From positions 7,977,501 through 8,041,500 of the forward strand of contig OV050031.1 in NCBI GenBank assembly GCA_920105625.2: 64,000 bases of DNA, read 5' to 3'. The notes below the pieces were generated by a model, which had not been told where the DNA came from, ran no database searches, and was given only the letters and a program-made list of their open reading frames with translations. This document shows positions 40,115 through 50,089 of this stretch, one piece after another; position 1 is the stretch's first letter, and each line of letters opens with the position of its first letter. Made by a program: the position numbers and the translations under genes. This DNA comes from Clusia tigrina (Eukaryota; Arthropoda; Insecta; Diptera; Clusiidae).

Positions 40115-40700
40115 CTCATAAAGCTTCCATCACAGAGTCAAGTGTCTAGTCAGAAATTCTGCAGTGATCTGGCAGTCCTGAACTAGCCATGCTGAATTTG
40201 TAATCGTAAAGGTTCCATCATGGAGTCATGTGACGAGTCAGAAACTCTGCAATGAGCTGGTAACCTTGAACTAGACCTTATTAAATTTGTAGTCATAAAG
40301 CTTCCATCACAGAGTCAAGTGTCTAGTCAGAAATTCTGCAGTGATCTGGCAGTCCTGAACTAGCCATGCTGAATTTGTAATCGTAAAGGTTCCATCATGG
40401 AGTCATGTGACGAGTCAGAAACTCTGCAATGAACTGGTAATCTTGAACTAGACCTTATTAAATTTGTAGTCATAAAGCTTCCATCACAGAGTCAAGTGTC
40501 TAGTCAGAAATTCTCCAATGATCTGGCAGTCCTGAACTAGCCATGCTAAATTTGTAGTCATAAAACTTCCATCCAGAACTGGTAACCTTGAACTAGACCC
40601 TATTAATATAGCAGTCATAAAGCTTCCATCCCAGAGTCTATTCAGAAACTCTGCTAAGAACTGGAAGCCCTGAACTCACAGAACTCACAGAGTCATGTAA
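40115..40700. repeat. 177-bp tandem repeat made of two 88-bp halves
   Basis: AAGCTTCCATCACAGAGTCA starts at 40121, 40298 and 40475, 177 bp apart. Each unit contains two related halves (CTTCCATCACAGAGTC and GTTCCATCATGGAGTC). A degraded copy follows at 40618. Confidence 0.93.
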
Positions 40701-41212
40701 CTACTTAACTTCCATTGCTGAAGTAAGGATAAAAAGAGAAAACTATAGAAATCTACTTAGTGACGAACGTGGTGGCCACAAATCACCATGGTACCAAAGC
40801 AACAGCAAAATTCATATCACAAAACTGCTAAATGATCCAGCAATCAGTTAATATTGTAATGAGATAATCTTTTCAGTATTCATGACTGAATATGGATAAA
40901 TATCGTAAGTATGTAGCTACTGATATGTCCTTAGTCAGTAGTGATAAAATTGAAAGGTTAGCGAAAGGTTATTAGTGAAGAGTCATTAGAGATGTTTTGT
41001 TTATATTTTTCATGCTATGTGCCGAGAAGAAGAGACAAGAATCATGCCATCTCTTTTGCACTAAAGGATTTCATTTCAATGTTATTAGTATTGGAATGAT
41101 CCTTGGAGCAACCGAAATAAATAGAAATGGTGTGTGTAGTGGTGATGATGGGCAGTACTTGTATGAAGTGGAGGCAGAATTATATGTTAGAAGTAAAAGT
41201 GTAATTAGAAGT

Positions 41213-41285
41213 AAGGTAGGCCGGAGAGCCACCGAAGAAGGATGTCTCCTAGCACTCAGGCATTGATGCCCAATGTAATTACTAA
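41213..41285 (-). mobile_element. LINE 3' UTR fragment, antisense
   Basis: GGCCGGAGAGCCACCGAAGA followed by AGCACTCAGGCATTGATGCC matches, in reverse, the 3' UTR of the LINE at 12.3-13.1 kb. Confidence 0.7.
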
Positions 41286-41429
41286 AAATATTATGAAACA
41301 CAATTTTCTATGCCAAGTGCAGGACAAAGAAAACAGGACAAACAAAACAAGGACCTTTTAAAAATAGTTATTTCTATTGCGCCCATCTGTTGGGTATTAC
41401 AAGCTTCAGAAAGGTAGCTCTCTCACTGA

Positions 41430-42145
41430 TTTCATAGCATTTGAACTAATAGAAGCGGGGCTATTGGGTCTCAAGTAATTGTATCTTTGTGTCATCGGTT
41501 CAAAAATGGCCCTCGAACAAAGAGCTCATATTAAGTTTTGTTTCAAACTCGTCTTCAACCTTTTATCGAAACATTTTAATTGATGCACCAAGTTTATGCT
41601 GATGATTGTTTATCTCGTAGCACAGTTCATGAGTAGTGTACATGATGTAAAAAGGGCCGAGAGTATATAAAGATGATGAGCAACTAGTTGTCCAACCGAA
41701 ATCCATGATCACTGCACCTTCCATCAAAACCGTGAGTGAATTCATCAAGGATCAGTCTGTCTGTGCAACTACGAGTGGCTCCTTTGGCGTTTGGTTGTAC
41801 TTGTTGTCATTGTTCTGGCATTGACAGTTGCAGTTTTAGTTCTACAAAGTGCGTTCCAAAGTAAAAAGGACTTTTCAAAAATAGGAATTTCTTTTGGGGG
41901 CATCTAATGGCAACTTCACGGTTAACCACTCCCCGTATTCGCCTGATTTGGTATGGTCCGACTTTTTTTTTTTTATGGAAGAATTTACTTGTCAATGAGA
42001 GGAAGGCGGATTATGGAAGCAGAAGCAATTCGCAAGGCTTGTACCGACATCCTAAAGGACATCCCGGCCGATGATTCCCTGGTTGTTGCTATAACTATAT
42101 ATCATATCCATGCAGTTGACGATATTTCTTCTTTAAACTAACCCG
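41430..42145 (+). pseudogene. Internally deleted mariner-like transposase fossil
   Basis: The left part (from about 41505) begins Met-Ala-Leu-Glu-Gln-Arg and reads HIKFCFKL, then after a frameshift ETFQLMHQVYADDCLSRSTV, an N-terminal mariner-type HTH. The right part (about 41915-42085) reads HSPYSPDLVWSDFF followed by YLSMRGRRIMEAEAIRKA and ILKDIPADD. That is the third catalytic Asp region and C-terminus of a DD34D transposase. The middle with the first two catalytic residues is missing or unrecognisable, and a poly-T slip follows DFF. The left 300 bp is shared with the fossil at 10.4-10.7 kb. Confidence 0.7.
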
Positions 42146-43480
42146 GGATAAAGGTAGAGATCAGTCAAAATGCTTTGTTTAATGAATAACTCTCCATTGG
42201 GCATATTCGACCATATGAAGCTGACTACTGGAAATATGTTTTATTAGGATAACTTTTAACTACGGGGCTATATAATGAAATTTCTTATAACTCACTATGT
42301 TTCCAAGGGTGTTACAAAAAACTTGGACCCATAGTACTAAAAATTATCTACCACAGATCTACAATTGTACACCATGATGTTGTTTGATCCCTTCCTAGTG
42401 CTGGCAGAAGAATATTTACTCGTATCTTAGGTACATATCTAGGTAGGAATGAGAGGAACAATATAAATATTTTAAAAAACTACTTCTCCTAGTACTGGAA
42501 GAAGAACATTTACTTGTATCGGAGGCATATAACTATGTGGGAATGACAGTCAACACTCAACATATTCTAAAGCACTCCTTCTCAATAGTAGGAATGGTTC
42601 AAAGAAATCTCCGTGAGTGGCTGGAAGGTAGTAGGTAAAGTGTGAAACTCTTCTATATACACTTCGCAGAATTGTAAAGGAACTTCATATGGCATTACAA
42701 TACTTTGCTTATAAGGAATATTCTAAAATGCATATAAGTTGAACCATATAAGATCTTTCAGTATCTTTTAGTTAGTTTTTATTCATTTCGTGGTTACTTA
42801 TAAAACTATAAACAAAAACTTTAACGAAGGTCATCAGTTAGGAAAAGAAGTCGCTGTTCGTCGCGCCGGTATCTAAGAAGTCAGAGGAAACGTCAGACAA
42901 AGAATGTTGTCTGGCTCTCTGAATGAGAATGTGTCGAAATGACAATTTGGTCGATGATCAGACAAGAGCGGACTCATGGCTGTCTTCTAGTAATCGAGAA
43001 TTATACTTTGTGAAGCTTCATCTCCAGCGGCAGTACTCCGACAGCATTCCTTACCGACTAAACTAAACTAAAACTACTGAACCCCTTTGGATGTGGCTGT
43101 GGCATAGTACGGAAGGGTTCTTTATTAAGATATGGAAAAATGTAATCAGTACAACCAAATACACGTTAGAAGACCCGCGTTACACCCATTCAACCGACTT
43201 CTCTGGTTTATACATATACGAGTATATGGTCCTATAGCTCCGCGGGGCAGCAAAGGGGCGCAACGGTTTGGTTTAGTTTGTATTTAATGTAATGTTGAAA
43301 TTGACACTGGCTACCACTCCACTGCTCAATGCTCAATCTAGTAACCCTGGAAAGAATTTGAACTAAATTAATTTTACATTTTTGTTAAGAATGAATTTAA
43401 AATTTTCGTCTTCATTTTGAATTTGTTTCGGAAGCAATTTTTTTTATTTCTGCAAACAAAATTTCCGTAAGAGCCACAAA
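42146..43480. other. Upstream flank of the H2B-variant gene
   Basis: No coding sequence. The last 100 bp is AT-rich with a run of eight T followed by CTGCAAAC; a start site cannot be fixed by eye. Further left is unassigned AT-rich DNA. Confidence 0.4.
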
Positions 43481-43807
43481 ATGCCATTCAAGCTGAATAG
43501 CAAAGGCACCAGAGCACGCAAGACTAAACGCAAAGTCTCCACCAAGAAATCGTTCAAAAAGATGCTCAAACAGTCGCACCCCAATTTGAGAATATCGAAC
43601 CAGGTGCTCAATGTGACGACTGAGATCCTGGAGGACTTATTTCTGCAGATTGCTGCGGAGGCTGGACGCTACTCGCGACTGGCGAATAGAGTGACACTCA
43701 CCAGCCGCGACGTAGAAGCCGCCATGCAAATCATCCTACCGCGGATACTGGCGAATCTGGCTGTGAAGCAGGGCCGAAGAGCAATAAACAAACAATATTT
43801 TTCATAG
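43481..43807 (+). CDS. Divergent histone H2B variant, intact and intronless
   Basis: The frame encodes 108 residues from an ATG preceded by CCACAAA, with a TAG stop. From residue 24 onward it aligns along the H2B histone fold: LKQSHP (29-34), DLFLQIAAEAGR (52-63), LTSRD (73-77), a LP pair (86-87) and AVKQG (94-98). Lys104 lines up with the ubiquitinated lysine near the H2B C-terminus. The N-terminal tail is short and lysine/arginine-rich, and the Tyr-rich start of helix 1 in canonical H2B is replaced by KKSFKKM. The two H2B glutamates of the nucleosome acidic patch align with Ile89 and Gln97. I see no histone 3' stem-loop, but AATAAA-type signals occur at 43785 and 43891, which suggests a polyadenylated, replication-independent message. 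A germline or sperm role would be inference. A decaying retrocopy is unlikely because the fold residues remain and there are no stops. Confidence 0.85.
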   Translation: MPFKLNSKGTRARKTKRKVSTKKSFKKMLKQSHPNLRISNQVLNVTTEILEDLFLQIAAEAGRYSRLANRVTLTSRDVEAAMQIILPRILANLAVKQGRRAINKQYFS

Positions 43808-43890
43808 TCCTGTTTCTACTTTTACGTCCTTTACAGTGCAATTTTTGTTATCCTTATTATATCTACTATATAAAACAAAATTTCTATCCA

Positions 43891-43900
43891 AATAAAAATT
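43891..43900 (+). promoter_or_regulatory. Probable polyadenylation signal of the H2B-variant gene
   Basis: An AATAAA hexamer lies about 85 bp after the stop codon, followed by T-rich sequence. A second AATAAA overlaps the last codons near 43785. No GGCTCTTTTCAGAGCC-like histone stem-loop is visible in the first 120 bp after the stop. Confidence 0.5.
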
Positions 43901-44802
43901 TAAATATTGAAATTTACATTCGTGGTTTTTCTTTCGGTCGCCATTTACGAGCAACGCGTCAATTTCTTTCGCACGCCATTTTGCAGCTGCGTCAGGCTTC
44001 AGCGCGCATAAACACTGATTCGAACATTAATTAAACAGCATTTGAACGCTTTGCGATTGGTCACTACGCAGTGAAGTCTGCAAGAGAAAGAAAAGAAACA
44101 ACCAAGCAAAAAGAAAAGCGAGAGACTCCCGACTGTTCCAGCGGCGAAGTCAGTAAAACTCGAGAGCCATGAATAATGCGAGGGGAAAGCCAAAAGCCAA
44201 CATTTGTCCACACTAAGTGATATTTTTTAAGCTTCGTTGAACATGTGCGCGTGCGCATGCGCAAAAAGGGGGAAAAAAGTACCACTCAGCCAAGAGTCGA
44301 GCAGAGCGTGCGCACGCCAGCCAGGCAACTGCACCAATACCAACACGAATACGGCAACGCAGAAAAAGTTGAAAAAAGCTGCCTGACAAACGATGAATAA
44401 TGCGGCGCAGACGGACGCGCTTAACGAATTCATCAAGCGTAGCAATAAACTAATTGGCTGACGTCATGACGACAAAAGAAGAACCGCAACCAACGACAAC
44501 GACAACAACAGGCGCAGCGGTAGCAGCAGCACCAGCAGCAGCTGAGTGATAAAAAATGAAGAATGGTGAGTGAGAAAAGCGGCGATCAGCAGCGAATCGT
44601 ACAACTCTCGAAGTGTTGCTTTTCTGATTACTTTTATTGTATTTTTTAAACATTTTTTTTTTTTAAATTAGCAAATTTCCAATTCGCGGGAGTGTGCCCA
44701 AATATATCACAAGGTACGCAGTCGTACTGAAACCCAATTGTTCCATTGAAGGATGAGAAGTTTAAGAAGAGGATATGGAGACAAACAACATGTGGAGACA
44801 GC
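43901..44802. other. Low-repeat island downstream of the H2B variant
   Basis: It has CAACGACAACGACAACAACA and GCAGCAGCACC-type triplets. Frames of about 70 codons overlap on the minus strand and none is convincing. Confidence 0.45.
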
Positions 44803-44995
44803 CGGCCTCCGTGGTCTAGTGGGAAGCTTGCTAGACTCACACTCGGGGGTCGTCGGGTCGAAGCCTGACCCGGGCATGGACTCAAAAATGTTTGTATAAA
44901 ATCTTCTCTTCGAGTCGTAGGCTTTAGCTGCCAGTAGTCATTCCCCCAACCCCTTGCGGACCTGATTAATTATGGTACAAGGTATAATAATAGTG
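44803..44995 (+). mobile_element. tRNA-derived SINE, copy 1
   Basis: The head contains a perfect pol III A box (TGGTCTAGTGG, 44812-44822) and a degenerate B box (GGGTCGAAGCC). The body shares CTCTTCGAGTCG and TTCCCCCAAC with the copies at 45.1 and 61.7 kb, and it ends ATTATGGTACAAGGTATAATAATAG. No convincing target duplication is visible. SINEs of this sort are transcribed by pol III and moved by LINE enzymes. Confidence 0.82.
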
Positions 44996-45086
44996 GCCGC
45001 ACAGCCTTTCAGTCTATATTAATACTGCCCAGAGCTTGTTCTAATGCTTCTCCCTGTATAACATATCTTTTATACCTCTAAATCAA

Positions 45087-45288
45087 GCCGTGGTCTAGTG
45101 GTAGGCATGCTAGACTCACACCCCGAGGGTCGCAGGTTCAAATCCTGCCACGAGCTTGGTCTCCAAGGTGCTTCTTTCTATAAAGTCCTTTTCTCTTCGA
45201 GTCGAAAGCCTCTGTAGCTAGTACTCTTTCCCCCAACACCTTGCACTCATAATTATTTATGGTGTAAGATATAATAATAATATTAATA
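45087..45288 (+). mobile_element. tRNA-derived SINE, copy 2, complete with 15-bp target duplication
   Basis: The 202-bp element starts GCCGTGGTCTAGTGG. It has a perfect A box (45091-45101), a perfect B box GGTTCAAATCC (45135-45145) and a fully paired T-arm (GCAGG/CCTGC). Its body matches copies 1 and 3, and it ends in a run of ATAATAATATTAATA. ATACCTCTAAATCAA occurs exactly on both sides (45072-45086 and 45289-45303), so the boundaries are certain. The head keeps a D-arm (GTCT/AGAC) but a poor anticodon stem. The tRNA of origin is not clear; the GCCGTG start recalls tRNA-His. The TAA-type tail suggests a partner LINE with TAA tails. Confidence 0.92.
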
Positions 45289-45424
45289 ATACCTCTAAAT
45301 CAATGCTTCCCCTCCAAGTACTTCTTACTTATGCGTGTTGAAGTCTGCTTATGTATGCCTTAAAGTAAAGTAACACAAAGTAATGCGCTGTAAGAAAGAA
45401 AAGGACGATTTTTTATGCCACTGA

Positions 45425-45840
45425 ATCGTAGGTTAGGTTGGGCTAAACTGACTGGCTGTGAAGGCCACACATACACCTCCAAGGTCCTTTGCGGTGCCAG
45501 TTGGATATCCCTTTAAGAACTGTAGAGTAAATCGTTAAACAGAGAGACAAATCTTGGCAAATCTTAAGAGCGAAACTGTCCTTAATTGTCAGACCTATTT
45601 TCGATATTGCGGGGCATAAGCATAGTAGAAGCTACAAAGTTTCCCTTGTGCCCTGCTCCCCACATCTCCTGAATTCATTGTTGTTTGTGAGTTCCATCCT
45701 CTTAGCGTGTACCGCCGTTAGACAGTGACCTGTGAGTATTCCTACTACCGTTCTGCAATCCTTTCTAGGAAGTGCCAGTATCGATTTGGTCTGACTGCCG
45801 TACGGTTTGCCCATGAGCCTTGCGATTTTATATATGGTAG
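45425..45840 (-). pseudogene. LINE 3' end, antisense, with a minisatellite in the frame
   Basis: The minus strand reads IYKIARLMGKPYGSQTKSIL, then RTVVGILTGHCLTAVHAKRM and NNEFRRCGEQGTRETL, the C-terminal domain downstream of RNase H. It runs into a 3' UTR that ends in AACCTAACC (about 45430). The first Cys of the motif is Phe. Immediately upstream in the element (45840-45985) the frame is replaced by a CCTTCCTTCCACC minisatellite. Confidence 0.78.
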
Positions 45841-45985
45841 TACCCCACCTTCCTTCCACCTTCCTTCCACCTTCGTGCCACCTTCCTGCTACCTTCCTGC
45901 CACCTTCCTGCCACCTTCCTTCCACCTTCCTGCCACCCTCCTGCCACCTTCCTGCCACCTTCCTGCCACCTTCCTTTCTCCTTTC
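45840..45985. repeat. Pyrimidine-rich minisatellite
   Basis: There are tandem copies of an about 10-bp unit (CCTTCCTGCCA/CCTTCCTTCCA). It abuts the LINE fragment and reads in minus-strand frame as repeated GGRKVAGRWQE, which is not a real protein. Confidence 0.9.
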
Positions 45986-45989
45986 TCCT

Positions 45990-48900
45990 CATGCCATCTT
46001 CAGTACGGCTATTGATCATTTGTGTAAGTTTGAAACGTCTCCAAACAATCGATATTTTAATAGGCTCAGCTTCTTTCTTTTCGTACAGTTTACAGAGTGG
46101 AAAATTGGCACCATTGAAGAGGTCTCTAAGTGTAGATGGTCCGAATGGTAAAATTGTTGAGTCTTACTTACCTTTAACCTGAGTTTTTAAGGTAAATATA
46201 AAAATTATATCTCTGATGGAGAAATTATAACTCTGATAAGAAACCTGACACAGCAAGAACCTGAAACCACTTTGCAGCCACCCTCTCGAAGCAGTTCGTG
46301 TACCACAAGGTAACAACAGATAAGGGAGAAAGGGATGTGGTGTCCCTCTACTAACCTCTCTTATCTCTCCGCCTAACTCAGCACAGATAGCTCTACTTCG
46401 TAGAAGTGTGTTCACTCAATTAACTAGGCCCGGTAGCAACCAACAAGTCTAGTTTGCGCCCCCATAATGGCTCTGAGCTCAACATTGTGTAAAGCTCCTT
46501 CCTTATCCAGGGGGTTGGTGGCATATATTCCTTACAGTTTAGCGATGTTTGTATTGTCAGCGTAAGGAAGTGTAAAGCAGTGTCTAAGAACTTGCCCTTA
46601 TTGTCGGCAGGCTGGATCTTAGGGACAACTTGTGTAAAGTGAAGGGACAATGGTATGATCAGTGTTTTCAAGTGTTTTCTATACAGAGAGGCTGATGGCT
46701 CTAAGTCTTTAGGATTGGTGTGAGAGTTTTTTCCGGCTTTCGTGATGAGTAACACCCCTACTTTCCGTCATTCCGTTTTTGATAGTGGTAGTGGTAGTGA
46801 TAGTGATGGGTGCAATAGAAGCTCCAAGATTTTTTTGGATTGCTTTCAGCCCCTCCATTTAGTTAAAAGCTCCTCATGAGGATAGGAACTCATAATATCT
46901 CTCAATGAGTTTTAAGCCCTTTTTGACTAAGAAATTTTCCACCATAAATTGACAAGCCCCTACATGGCAATTGTGTTCGTACAATTAAAGAATTATAAGT
47001 TACTTTTACTCTTATATGACTCCTTACCCACACTCGCCGTACAATCCTCCTTATATGCCTCCTTACCCTCCTTAACAATTAAGAATGATAAGATCCTTTT
47101 ACTCTTATATGACTCCTTACCCCCACTCCCCGTGCATTACTCACTTTAGTCTAGTATTGTGCCCTCATATTTTACCCAATCGCAGATTAAGCAAACATTT
47201 TGTTCTGATCTTTGGAAGAGTGGTTGCGTACCCCCAAAGCCATGTTTCTTATGCGCTGACATAAATTATTGATTTCGAGCTCCGCGGAGCCGCTGCGAGC
47301 ATTACTCACTTTGCTGGTTGCTGGCTCAGCCGATTCGTGGACCATTTGATTTGAGCGGCTCATATATATGCTGAGAGTGGTTTGACTAAACGGCGCGCTG
47401 GCCACATAATGTCACACGCTTACCGCTTGCATAATCGCGTTCACCCGTACGCTCGCTCGCATACGAGTGTGTCACTTACTCACTCCCTGACAGCAGCAAC
47501 GAACAGTGTCAAAGTTGCAATGCCAGGCAGTGTGGCGTACGAGTACGAGTACGTTTCCAGCTCAGTGTCAAGCCGCTTGCAGTGGCATTTCGCGTTCGCG
47601 GCTGCGTTCGCCTTTCGCAGTTGGCGCTGCTGTTTGCGATGTGGAAGGTGTGGTTCGCCTCTGCGTTTGCCTCTGCGCTGTTGCCGTTGCTAATTTATTT
47701 CTTTATTTGCTCAAATGTTGGTTCTGTGCCTGTTTAACATTTCATAATTTATTGCAATTGTGATACGAGATAAACTCTCCGCGCATTAAGGTCACATCGA
47801 TTGCAGTTTAAGGCTTTGTTTTTCTCGATCTGCCCGCTGCGGTTGCGGTTGCAGCCACTCGCTGAGGTTAACTGCTGCTGGGGGGTTCGCTCTGCAAGCC
47901 GTTTGCGCTAATTGTGGATTTATTGGGAACATTTCGAATACTCGTCGCCGCACTGACAGCAATTTTTCTCATGTGACGATTTGTTTCAGTGTATTTGTGC
48001 AGTTGGGCAAACAAATTCCATGCGAATTAAATGCTAATAAATTCCAGGAAAACAATCGAAAACCCAAATAATCATAATTATAAAAAACAATGTGTTACAA
48101 TGTTATTTTTAACCAAATTTGTTTGTAAGTGGAGTTTTATTTAATTACCAGCCAGCGGAAGATTACTTTTTAGCACTTCGGTTACGTTTTTGTTATTGTT
48201 TTTATGCTGAGAATTGATATGATAAACAAAAGCCCCAAACAAACGGTCAACAAAATGAATTGTTAGGCGTAGTAGTCAAACAAATCGCCACAAAATATCG
48301 CTCTAAATATTTAATTACACTAATTAAATGGAGAAAATGTAACACATTCGGCAGCAGCAGCCGAACAGAGCCGGTCCACGGGCAGCAGGAGTAGCTGAGT
48401 GAGTGGCCGAGGCCGAAGAAATTCCACAGCGACTGACGGCGGCGGTGTTAATTTAGTCAATTAACACCTCGCAACTGGTGGAGACGCAGAATGAAGAGAA
48501 ATTTCATTTTTACATGAAATTAATAAAAATAAAATAGGAATACCCAGACCTGGCATTGTGGCAGCGACAAGCAACAGTTAGGCCGGGGTTAATATGCTGG
48601 CAAGGCAAATGTTTACACGTGTAACGACAGAGCCCAGCAACACCAGCACAGCAGCAACACCATCATCAACATCATCAACAGCCACAGTAATAGCAGCAAG
48701 CATCAATAAACTCCCCAGTAGCCGCGACGGGTAACTCTGTTGCTAATTTCATTAACACCATTTTCTGTTTGGTGAAAATGCAGCGACGGCGGCAGCGGCA
48801 GCGGCAGCGGTCAGCGTCACTCTGCACTCATCTCCACCGAACTGGGCAGGTGAAAAGTGCACTAATTTCTGTAACTTAGTAATTGGAAAGGCAAACATTT

Positions 48901-49199
48901 GTGCAGGGTGCACTTCAAATGTTAAATTATGCGACCATTTTCATAAATAAATAAATACCCGCTTCACTCTAATGTTGATTTCGTATTTTAATTGAGAAAT
49001 TCTTGGAATTGTAGTGCCTGGACATGTTCCTCCTGCTGCATGCCATTGTGTGCCCTAATAGCATTATTTTGTGAGTGAATGCCTTGCTGGGCAGCTCACT
49101 TCCTGCTTGCTGAAGTGTTAATGAAATCTCAATAGTAACTGAAGTGGAAAAGCACTAGAGGAACGCTCAAATTTCAGTTGGGACATGGAATAGTAGCTG
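45990..49199. other. Mixed: old repeats, then a low-repeat island
   Basis: 45990-47180 holds unassigned decayed sequence and a 100-bp duplication. 47180-49190 is a less AT-rich island with CAG/CATCAACATC runs and no supported exon. Confidence 0.45.
46950..47140. repeat. Tandem duplication of about 100 bp
   Basis: ACAATTAAAGAAT/ACAATTAAGAATG and TTTTACTCTTATATGACTCC each occur twice in the same order. Confidence 0.8.
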
Positions 49200-49985
49200 T
49201 CATATTTGATCATCCTATTTTTATAGATCATATTTGATCATCCTATGTTTATAGATCATATTTGATCATCCTATTTCTATATAACATATTGGATCATCCT
49301 ATTTTTATAGATCATATTTGATCATCCTATGTTTATAGATCATATTCGATCATCCTATTTTTATAGATCATATTTGATCATCCTATGTTTATAGATCATA
49401 TTTGATCAGCCTATTTCTATATAACATATTGGATCATCCTATTTTTATAGATCATATTTGATCATCCTATGTTTATAGATCATATTCGATCATCCTATTT
49501 CTATAGATCATATTTGATCATCCTATGTTTATAGATCATATTTGATCATCCTATTTCTATATAACATATTGGATCATCCTATTTTTATAGATCATATTTG
49601 ATCATCCTATGTTTATAGATCATATTCGATCATCCTATTTCTATAGATCATATTTGATCATCTTATTTTGATAGATCATATTCGATCATCCTATTTTTAT
49701 AGATCATATTTGATCATCCTATTTTTATAGATCATATTTGATCATCTTATTGTTATAGATCATATTTGATCATCCGATTTTTATATATCATATTTGATCA
49801 TCCTATGTTTATAGATCATATTTGATCATCCTATTTTTATAGATCATATTTGATCATCCTATGTTTATAGATCATATTTGATCATCCTATTTTGATAGAT
49901 CATATTTGATCATCCGATATTTATAGATCATATTCGATCATCTTATTTCTATAGATCATATTTGATCATCCCATTTTTATAGATG
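49200..49985. repeat. 28-bp satellite with 140-bp higher-order repeat
   Basis: The unit is ATAGATCATATTTGATCATC plus CTATTTTT. The variant ATAACATATTGGATC occurs at 49281, 49421 and 49561, five units apart each time. The right half loses the higher-order order. GATC palindromes occur in nearly every unit. Confidence 0.95.
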
Positions 49986-50089
49986 ATAAAATACAACATA
50001 TATTGTACAAATTCCTAGCAGATTATGGAGTTAAAGAGAACATATCTTAGTATATACAAAATATACAAAGTTTGGTTCAGAGCATAGTA

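Noticed and set aside
45087..45160. Functional tRNA gene
   Set aside because: A and B boxes and T-arm are good, but the anticodon and acceptor stems do not pair properly and a SINE body follows within a 15-bp target duplication.
46420..46755. 111-codon minus frame as a gene
   Set aside because: No family recognised and it lies in decayed repeat DNA between LINE fragments.
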